Source: Flavobacteriaceae bacterium (GTDB lineage: Bacteria > Bacteroidota > Bacteroidia > Flavobacteriales > Weeksellaceae). Taken from it: 6,092 nt of DNA. A model generated the notes under the pieces. That model saw only the letters and a list, made by a program, of their open reading frames with translations. It was not told where the DNA came from and ran no database searches. A program made the translations under genes and the position numbers. How positions within the stretch are numbered: position 1 is the stretch's first letter; the number at the start of each line of letters is the position of its first letter. The stretch lies in assembly GCA_031273305.1 (NCBI GenBank), contig JAISSC010000180.1, positions 1-6,092 on the forward strand. The letters are read 5' to 3'. This document shows positions 1 through 4,253 of the stretch, one piece after another.

Positions 1-586
1 TATTGTTGTTCCCGGACTTATGGATTTAGTAGGAAAGCAGTTGAAACCTGTCGGTGAGAATGCAAATAGTGTACTGATGAGGCTGGATTCCACATTAGCA
101 GCCACCAACAAATTGCTTAATGAGAGAAACAGGCAAAATATAGAATCCGCTTTAGCGAATTTAAATCATGCTATCGTTGAGTTTGATAAATTAGGTAAAA
201 ATACAAACGGATTAATTACCAATAATTCCGTTAAGCTATCCTCAGCTTTGGATAATGCTAATAAAATGATGGTTACAGCCAACACTACCGTAGAAAAATA
301 TGGAGCTGTGGCTGATAAGTTAAATCAGGCGGATTTAGATAAAACGGTAAAAAAACTGGAAGCTACCTTAAGTAATTTAAATGAAATAACCGGAAAGATT
401 AATTCAGGAGAAGGAACTATGGGGAAATTAGTCAACGATTCCGGGTTATATACCAATTTAACCAATGCATCCAAGAACCTGAGTTTATTATTGAACGATT
501 TAAAAACCAATCCAAAAAGATATGTACATTTCTCCATCTTCGGAGGAGGAAAAGATAAGCAACAGCAACCCGAACAAGCGGAATAG
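1..586 (+). CDS. MlaD/MCE-family protein, C-terminal part (5' end outside window)
   Basis: The reading frame is already open at the left edge: six codons (IVVPGL) precede the first in-window ATG at 20, so that ATG is internal and about 194 C-terminal residues are visible. The N-terminal signal-anchor and MCE domain would lie to the left. What is visible is a long, Asn/Leu/Lys-rich helical region (roughly residues 10-165) suited to coiled-coil packing. It is followed by the GEGTMGKLVNDSGLY stretch and the terminal TNPKRYVHFSIFG motif, which I recognise as the usual ending of Bacteroidota MlaD-family proteins, then a polar Gln/Glu tail. MCE proteins are periplasmic, inner-membrane-anchored subunits that move phospholipids or other lipids between envelope membranes with an MlaE/MlaF-type ABC transporter; no transporter genes are in view. 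The next gene starts 44 bp downstream on the same strand with no recognisable promoter between, so they are probably cotranscribed. Family assignment is confident; substrate is unknown. Confidence 0.88.
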   Translation, partial: IVVPGLMDLVGKQLKPVGENANSVLMRLDSTLAATNKLLNERNRQNIESALANLNHAIVEFDKLGKNTNGLITNNSVKLSSALDNANKMMVTANTTVEKYGAVADKLNQADLDKTVKKLEATLSNLNEITGKINSGEGTMGKLVNDSGLYTNLTNASKNLSLLLNDLKTNPKRYVHFSIFGGGKDKQQQPEQAE

Positions 587-630
587 ATTAGAAATAAAAT
601 TAACATTAGAACCACAAAAATAACTTATTT

Positions 631-1950
631 ATGATATACATACAGAGCATAGTATTTTTGCTTCTTGCCATTGCCGGAATAGGTCTGTTCGTCCGTAATA
701 TATTGAGAATACGAAGGAATATCTTTTTAGGAAAAAAAGAGGATCGTTCCGATAATTCTTCCCAAAGATGGAGACTTATGTTCAGAATTGCAATCGGACA
801 GGGAAAAATGATGGTACGCCCTGTTGCAGGCTTTTTCCATATCGTCGTATATGCAGGTTTTATCATTATAAACATAGAACTGGTCGAGATTTTCATAGAT
901 GGGATATTTAGAACCCACAGGTATATCGGGCATACATTCCCGGCACCTTTATACAACTTTATCACAGGTACTCTGGATATACTTGCTTTTTTAGTATTAC
1001 TTTCAGTAACCGTTTTCTTTATCAGAAGAAACAGTATTAAGGTTCCACGTTTAAATTCCAAAGACTTATTAGGATGGCCGAAAATAGACGGAAATTTAAT
1101 CCTGATAATTGAGTTTCTCATGATGACTGCCTTGCTTTCCATGAATGCAGCAGATTCAGCCTTGCAAAAGATAGGAGCAACTCCCTCTGTCGGATATTTT
1201 CCTGTAAGTAACTTTATCTTTGGAAGCCTGTTTTCGACATTCTCTGCCGGAAATTTAGTATTCATCGAAAAATCAACCTGGTGGTTTCATTACGTAGGAG
1301 TATTATTTTTCATGAACTATCTGTATTTTTCAAAGCACTTACATATTTTATTTGCCTTTCCGAACACCTATTATGCCAATCTGAACAAAAAAGGTCAATT
1401 GAATAATCTGGAATCTGTTACCAAAGAAGTAAAATTAATGATGGACCCTAATGCCGACCCTTACGCCGCTGCACCTGAGGGTACAATTCCTGAAAAATTC
1501 GGAGCTAGTGACGTTACAGATCTATCATGGGTTCAGTTACTTAATGCTTACACTTGTACAGAATGCGGAAGATGTACCTCTAATTGTCCGGCAAACATAA
1601 CCGGGAAAAAACTTTCTCCGCGCAAAATCATGATGAGTGTGCGGGACAGGATAGAAGAAGTAGGGAAAAATATCGACAAAAACGGAAGTTTTGTGGATGA
1701 CGGTAAATCATTGATCGGAGAATATATCTCGGCAGAAGAGCTTTGGGCTTGCACCTCCTGCAATGCCTGTGTAGAAGCCTGCCCTATACTGATAAACCCT
1801 CTTTCCGTTATTATGGACTTGCGCCGGTATCTGGTAATGGAACAATCGGCAGCTCCTCAGGAGCTAAATATGATGATGACCAATATTGAAAACAACAGTG
1901 CGCCGTGGCAATTCAGTCAGAGCGACAGGGCAAACTGGACAAAAGAATAA
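631..1950 (+). CDS. Membrane (Fe-S)-binding protein, HdrD/NarI-like, 2x[4Fe-4S]
   Basis: A 439-residue protein in two parts. The N-terminal half (about 1-245) is hydrophobic, with five or six likely membrane segments (near 3-22, 68-90, 108-131, 156-172, 194-212 and 217-235). It has histidines at 70, 101, 220, 236 and 238 that could bind haem, as in the NarI-like respiratory gamma-subunit fold. The C-terminal half holds two ferredoxin-type motifs: C309-x2-C312-x2-C315-x3-C319-P and C374-x2-C377-x2-C380-x3-C384-P. This is the heterodisulfide-reductase-like dicluster arrangement, implying electron transfer between the membrane quinone pool and a soluble partner. The electron donor and acceptor are not known for this family. 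The ATG at 631 begins directly with a membrane segment and fits the family start. It ends at SDRANWTKE, which looks like the natural C-terminus. It follows the MlaD-family gene closely, a frequent pairing in Bacteroidota; the CCG-domain partner usually found next is not in this window. Confidence 0.88.
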   Translation: MIYIQSIVFLLLAIAGIGLFVRNILRIRRNIFLGKKEDRSDNSSQRWRLMFRIAIGQGKMMVRPVAGFFHIVVYAGFIIINIELVEIFIDGIFRTHRYIGHTFPAPLYNFITGTLDILAFLVLLSVTVFFIRRNSIKVPRLNSKDLLGWPKIDGNLILIIEFLMMTALLSMNAADSALQKIGATPSVGYFPVSNFIFGSLFSTFSAGNLVFIEKSTWWFHYVGVLFFMNYLYFSKHLHILFAFPNTYYANLNKKGQLNNLESVTKEVKLMMDPNADPYAAAPEGTIPEKFGASDVTDLSWVQLLNAYTCTECGRCTSNCPANITGKKLSPRKIMMSVRDRIEEVGKNIDKNGSFVDDGKSLIGEYISAEELWACTSCNACVEACPILINPLSVIMDLRRYLVMEQSAAPQELNMMMTNIENNSAPWQFSQSDRANWTKE

Positions 1951-2008
1951 AAGAGGGATAAGATAATTGAATAATAGTTTTTCAAAGTAGGCTATAAACG
2001 ATTGATTT

Positions 2009-2030
2009 TTTTGTAAATAGTTTTACAAAA
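2009..2030. repeat. Perfect 9-bp inverted repeat after the Fe-S gene
   Basis: TTTTGTAAA (2009-2017) and TTTACAAAA (2022-2030) are exact reverse complements around the 4-base loop TAGT. The site lies 59 bp after the Fe-S gene stop and about 110 bp before the lipoprotein start. With an almost wholly A/T stem and no T-run after it on the plus strand, it would be a weak terminator. A regulator-binding site is equally possible. The symmetry is certain; the role is not. Confidence 0.45.
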
Positions 2031-2113
2031 CACATATCCACAACACTTTAGGTAAATATTGATAAAACAAAAATCTTTCAAGGATTATACAAACAAAAGT
2101 AATGATTCCCCAA

Positions 2114-2121
2114 TAATTTTG
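2114..2121 (+). promoter_or_regulatory. Possible -7 box for the DUF4349 lipoprotein gene
   Basis: TAATTTTG matches the Bacteroidota -7 consensus TAnnTTTG and lies 18 bp before the ATG at 2140. I see no TTG or TTTG -33 element at the expected 17-23 bp upstream, so in DNA this AT-rich the match may be chance. If real, the leader would be very short, and transcription would start inside any longer protein begun at the TTG at 2059, favouring the 2140 start. Confidence 0.28.
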
Positions 2122-2139
2122 AAGAAAAAATCAAATTAT

Positions 2140-3099
2140 ATGAAATCTATTATTAATTGTTATCGAAAAATTGAAGGAAGTGTTTTCAAAGTGTTAATAT
2201 TTTCTTTTATAGCCATTCTTTTTTATTCATGTGAGAAAGGAGACGGATATTCTCAGGCAAGTGAGCCGACAGACGGGGCTGAATTATCTTCTGCAGATAG
2301 TAGCACTTCAATTATGAGTTCTACTGCAGCGACTTATCAGGATAAAGACAGGAAGTTCATTAAAAATGCAGAAGTTTCTATGGAGGTTAAAGATGTTTTA
2401 AATTCAACCGAAAAAATTGAAATAAAAGTTGCGGAAATGCGCGGTTTTGTCAGCAGAAGCGATTATAAGAATAATATAATTTCTTCCGGAACTTATGTAA
2501 TTGATGATGATTTTTCAAAGGAAGTCACTAAATTCCAACCTTTGAATAATATGGTCATAAGGATTCCTCAACAAAAATTAGGTGATTTTTTACTTTATTT
2601 AGGCGAAATTTTAAAATCGGAAAATGGATTTTTAAATTACAGATTGATAACTGCCGATGATGTAAGTTTACAATTTACGGATAGTAAGTTGCGGGCTGAA
2701 AGAGCAAAAACGGCAAATAATAAATTAGATAATTTATTGGATGATAAGGGCAAAATTGTAGATAAAGCAAATATTGTTGAAGGGATTCAGGATAATTTGG
2801 AGAAGAGTGATAATGCTAAATTAACTCAGGCATCACTTTCAGATAAAGTAAATTTTGCAACAGTTACCATCTCATTGAGCCAAAAAATAACAAAAAGAGA
2901 AGTAACAATTCCGAATGTAGATTCTGATAAATATGAAAATAGCGAATCTTTTGTATATTCTTTTAAAAATGCTTTAAAATTCGGTTGGAATATAGTATTG
3001 GAAATATTCTTTTTTATTCTTCATTTTTGGTCTATAATTCTCCTGACGATAGTCGGATTTATCTTATTTAAGTTATATAGAAGAAAATATAAAAAATGA
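2140..3099 (+). CDS. DUF4349-type membrane-anchored lipoprotein
   Basis: The frame is open from a TTG at 2059, but I place the start at the ATG at 2140 (319 residues). That gives a proper lipoprotein signal: a basic start (MKSIINCYRK), the hydrophobic run VLIFSFIAIL, and a relaxed lipobox FYSC with Cys31 as the lipidated residue. The longer form would bury this signal behind 27 polar residues. After a Ser/Ala-rich linker comes the DUF4349-like domain: an N-terminal alpha/beta part starting DRKFIKNAEVSMEV, then VSLQFTDSKLRAERAKTANN leading into a predicted coiled coil, then the strand FATVTISLSQK. The end carries one transmembrane helix (about residues 268-312) and a basic tail, YRRKYKK. Such proteins are tethered to the inner membrane with the domain in the periplasm; their function is unknown. 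The gene is visibly more AT-rich than the Fe-S gene (2701-2760 has 16 G/C in 60 bases, against 27 in 60 at 1561-1620). Confidence 0.75.
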   Translation: MKSIINCYRKIEGSVFKVLIFSFIAILFYSCEKGDGYSQASEPTDGAELSSADSSTSIMSSTAATYQDKDRKFIKNAEVSMEVKDVLNSTEKIEIKVAEMRGFVSRSDYKNNIISSGTYVIDDDFSKEVTKFQPLNNMVIRIPQQKLGDFLLYLGEILKSENGFLNYRLITADDVSLQFTDSKLRAERAKTANNKLDNLLDDKGKIVDKANIVEGIQDNLEKSDNAKLTQASLSDKVNFATVTISLSQKITKREVTIPNVDSDKYENSESFVYSFKNALKFGWNIVLEIFFFILHFWSIILLTIVGFILFKLYRRKYKK

Positions 3100-3100
3100 T

Positions 3101-3283
3101 ATGGAGATGAAGAAAAGCGGGTGTAGAAGATTACATTTTTGACAATAGAGTAACTTACAATCCTTCGTATGTAGCTTATACGAAGGATTTAAAAAACTTC
3201 CAATTGAGGAGGCTATTGAAATTGTTAGGGCTGAATTGAATAAAATTTATTTGAGAGATGTTTCCGAAAAATTTGAAAAATAA
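3101..3283 (+). pseudogene. Possible short coding remnant with two frameshifts
   Basis: No intact gene is present, but two neighbouring frames read like protein. The frame of the ATG at 3101 gives MEMKK and then degrades. One base over, from 3117, the sequence reads AGVEDYIFDNRVTYNPS and on to YTKDLK. After the A-run at 3191-3196, the first frame resumes as KKLPIEEAIEIVRAEL and then NKIYLRDVSEKFEK before TAA at 3281-3283. One extra A near 3111-3116 and one missing A in the 3191-3196 run would join everything into a protein of about 60 residues. I do not recognise the family. It begins right after the lipoprotein stop and ends just before the toxin-antitoxin promoter. The two halves could be chance open frames in AT-rich DNA, or the shifts could be sequencing errors at A-runs. 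Confidence 0.3.
3159..3189. repeat. Perfect 12-bp inverted repeat (hairpin) after the DUF4349 gene
   Basis: AATCCTTCGTAT (3159-3170) and ATACGAAGGATT (3178-3189) are exact reverse complements with a 7-base loop, GTAGCTT. The stem lies 59 bp after the lipoprotein stop and could end its transcript. However, it is followed by TAAAAAAC, not a T-run, so it is not a canonical intrinsic terminator in either direction. It also overlaps the proposed coding remnant, and if that remnant is real the symmetry needs another explanation. Confidence 0.55.
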
Positions 3284-3286
3284 TCG

Positions 3287-3294
3287 TATATTTG
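3287..3294 (+). promoter_or_regulatory. -7 promoter box of the toxin-antitoxin module
   Basis: TATATTTG is a full match to the Bacteroidota -7 consensus TAnnTTTG, ending 19 bp before the antitoxin ATG. Upstream, only TTTC at 3261-3264 stands in for the -33 TTTG, at a spacing of 22, so the -33 element is weak. Transcription would begin near 3300, directly beside the palindrome at 3303-3315. Confidence 0.55.
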
Positions 3295-3302
3295 TATTTA
3301 AA

Positions 3303-3315
3303 ATGATATTATCAT
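3303..3315. promoter_or_regulatory. Operator-like palindrome over the antitoxin start
   Basis: ATGATA-T-TATCAT is a perfect 6-bp inverted repeat around one central base. It lies just downstream of the predicted transcription start and covers the first two bases of the antitoxin ATG. Ribbon-helix-helix antitoxins bind short palindromes as paired dimers to repress their own operons, so this is the natural autoregulation site. The symmetry is seen directly; the binding is inferred from the family. Confidence 0.45.
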
Positions 3316-3571
3316 GAGTACAATAGCAAATAAAAAAGCGACTTCAATAAGATTAAACGCTAACCTTTACGCATGCATAGAGAAATTGGCAAAAAAACAA
3401 AATCGGAGTATCAATAACTACATTGAAACTTTGCTTTTTGAGGCAATAGAAGAGTCTAGAGTACCTAATGAAGAAACAATAGAGGCAATAAATGAAGTAA
3501 CGAATAATAGGGATAAATTACAAGGGTTTTCAAGTGTGAAAGATATGATAAACAGTATTTTGAATGAATAA
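3314..3571 (+). CDS. Antitoxin, ribbon-helix-helix type, partner of YafQ-family toxin
   Basis: An 85-residue protein. Residues 8-46 fit a ribbon-helix-helix DNA-binding fold: strand KATSIRLN, helix A from NLYACIEKLAKKQN, the turn RSINNY, and helix B through ETLLFEAI. This part should dimerise and bind the operator. Residues 50-85 (from VPNEETIEAINEV) form an acidic, helix-prone tail of the sort that wraps and neutralises the toxin and is degraded by proteases under stress. The stop codon overlaps the toxin start by 8 bp (shared ATGAATAA), the usual translational coupling of such pairs. The start is set by the ATG at 3314, just after a -7 box and a palindrome. The family is not specific enough from sequence alone to say RelB/DinJ or another antitoxin class. 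Confidence 0.82.
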   Translation: MSTIANKKATSIRLNANLYACIEKLAKKQNRSINNYIETLLFEAIEESRVPNEETIEAINEVTNNRDKLQGFSSVKDMINSILNE

Positions 3572-3854
3572 TTATCTTTTGTTTCCGTCCACAAAATTTA
3601 AAAAAGATTTAAAAAAGTTCCGGAACCAACCTAAAAAAATACAACTTATTAATGATTGCTTAGAGTTATTAGCTAATGGAGGATATGAGAATATTCCTGT
3701 GAATATGAGACCTCATAGACTTTCAGGAGGTTATGAAGGTTGTTGGGAATGCCACATCCAACCTGATTTACTGATAATTTGGAAACAAGTAGAAGAATCT
3801 ATTTTTATAATATCATTGGTCAGGTTGGGAAGTCATGCGGAATTATTTAAATGA
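3564..3854 (+). CDS. yafQ: YafQ-family type II toxin (RelE/ParE fold mRNA endonuclease)
   Basis: A 96-residue protein of normal family length. YafQ-like toxins enter the ribosomal A site and cut translated mRNA, halting growth when the antitoxin is lost. The fold begins with the basic helices KFKKDLKKF and PKKIQLINDCLELLANG. The family's catalytic set is in place: His51 in RPHRL, His64 and Asp68 in ECHIQPD, Arg87 and His91 in LVRLGSH, and Phe95 in ELF. The position after Asp68, which I recall as Trp in E. coli YafQ, is Leu here, and the region has Trp61 and Trp73 instead; this is unlikely to abolish activity. The GGYEGCWECHIQPDLLIIW segment is the clearest family signature. It is translated from the antitoxin transcript through the 8-bp overlap. 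The toxin appears intact. Confidence 0.9.
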   Translation: MNNYLLFPSTKFKKDLKKFRNQPKKIQLINDCLELLANGGYENIPVNMRPHRLSGGYEGCWECHIQPDLLIIWKQVEESIFIISLVRLGSHAELFK

Positions 3855-3909
3855 GAAATCCTTGTAGGTTCAATTAGAATGCAACAAAAGTTAACTCTAA
3901 TAACGTGGA

Positions 3910-3935
3910 GACGCCCAAGTTGGGACGTCTCTACA
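3910..3935. repeat. 26-bp direct repeat, copy 1, forming a hairpin
   Basis: Reads GACGCCCA, then AGTT, then GGGACGTCTCTACA. It matches copy 2 at 4024-4049 at 22 of 26 positions. With two bases to its left it also forms a compact hairpin: GAGACG (3908-3913) pairs with CGTCTC (3926-3931), and CCCAA with TTGGG, leaving a single bulged A at 3925. Confidence 0.65.
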
Positions 3936-4023
3936 ATCCCTGACGTTCTCAGACTGATGCACAGGGGCATCTCTGACAATGGAAGTGACCTTGCGTGAGG
4001 GATAGTAGTGGAAAGCCCACATA

Positions 4024-4049
4024 GACGCCCACGCAGGGACGTCCCTACA
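4024..4049. repeat. 26-bp direct repeat, copy 2, with perfect AGGGACGTCCCT palindrome
   Basis: Second copy of the repeat at 3910-3935, differing at four positions. Its centre, AGGGACGTCCCT (4035-4046), is a perfect 12-bp palindrome. The changes from copy 1 exchange one folding pattern for another, so both copies keep self-complementarity, which suggests the structure matters to the element. Confidence 0.65.
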
Positions 4050-4087
4050 CGGATAGCCCGACCCGTTAGGGACACGCCCAAAAAAAT

Positions 4088-4149
4088 AAATGGATAACTT
4101 GACCAAATGTTGCATTCTTTAGTTGAATCTGCGTTTCCGTTATCCATTT
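4088..4149. repeat. 11-bp inverted repeat straddling the right end of the GC-rich element
   Basis: AAATGGATAAC (4088-4098) and GTTATCCATTT (4139-4149) are exact reverse complements separated by 40 bases. The loop contains the right terminal repeat of the candidate element (4108-4118). The right arm runs into the TTTG -33 box of the queG promoter. It may be part of the element, or a site into which it inserted. Confidence 0.5.
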
Positions 4150-4179
4150 TGTATTAATGTACTTTATGTCGTATTTTTG
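4148..4179 (+). promoter_or_regulatory. Bacteroidota-type promoter upstream of queG
   Basis: TTTG at 4148-4151 and TATTTTTG at 4172-4179 are separated by 20 bases. This matches the -33 TTTG / -7 TAnnTTTG consensus at its preferred spacing. Transcription would start near 4186, giving a leader of roughly 70 bases before the queG start. The -33 box overlaps the end of the inverted repeat at 4139-4149. Confidence 0.6.
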
Positions 4180-4229
4180 TTGCTTGTTGCCACATAATTT
4201 AACTGAATGGTAAATATTATCAATGAAGT

Positions 4230-4237
4230 TATTTTTG
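4230..4237 (+). promoter_or_regulatory. Second possible -7 box for queG
   Basis: Another TATTTTTG lies 16 bp before the queG TTG. No TTG or TTTG is found about 20 bp upstream of it, so it is weaker than the promoter at 4148-4179. If used, it would give an almost leaderless mRNA starting near 4244. Confidence 0.3.
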
Positions 4238-4253
4238 TAAATATTTATGAAAT

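Larger units (their letters stand above)
3876..4118. mobile_element. Candidate MITE-like GC-rich element with 11-bp terminal inverted repeats
   Basis: Most of the 399-bp gap between the toxin and queG has no coding character. It contains a block bounded by AGAATGCAACA (3876-3886) and its exact reverse complement TGTTGCATTCT (4108-4118). The interior is strikingly GC-rich for this window (4021-4080 has 39 G/C in 60 bases) and is packed with small palindromes and repeats of the GACGCCC/GGGACGTC type. The segment around 3993-4017 (GCGTGAGGGATAGTAGTGG and following) resembles intergenic repeats I recall from other Bacteroidota genomes, though I cannot check this here. No transposase lies within. 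A clear target duplication is not visible; only a TT flanks both ends. It may be a non-autonomous element, a REP-like repeat or a structured RNA. Minus-strand open frames here look spurious. Confidence 0.45.

Noticed and set aside
606..1265. Long minus-strand open frame opposite the Fe-S gene
   Set aside because: It lies fully within a clear gene with strong motifs, has no family features, and follows from codon bias of the real gene.
2059..2139. TTG start for the DUF4349 protein at 2059
   Set aside because: It would add 27 polar residues ahead of a good lipoprotein signal peptide; the ATG at 2140 fits better.
3901..4080. CRISPR array
   Set aside because: There are only two near-copies of a 26-bp motif, 114 bp apart with imperfect identity and no further units or cas genes. 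The pattern is an internal repeat of one element.
3833..4147. Minus-strand open frames of 104 and 72 codons in the GC-rich block
   Set aside because: They read through the repeats and palindromes, are Arg/Ser-rich without fold features, and depend on the GC-rich element having few stop codons. They look spurious.
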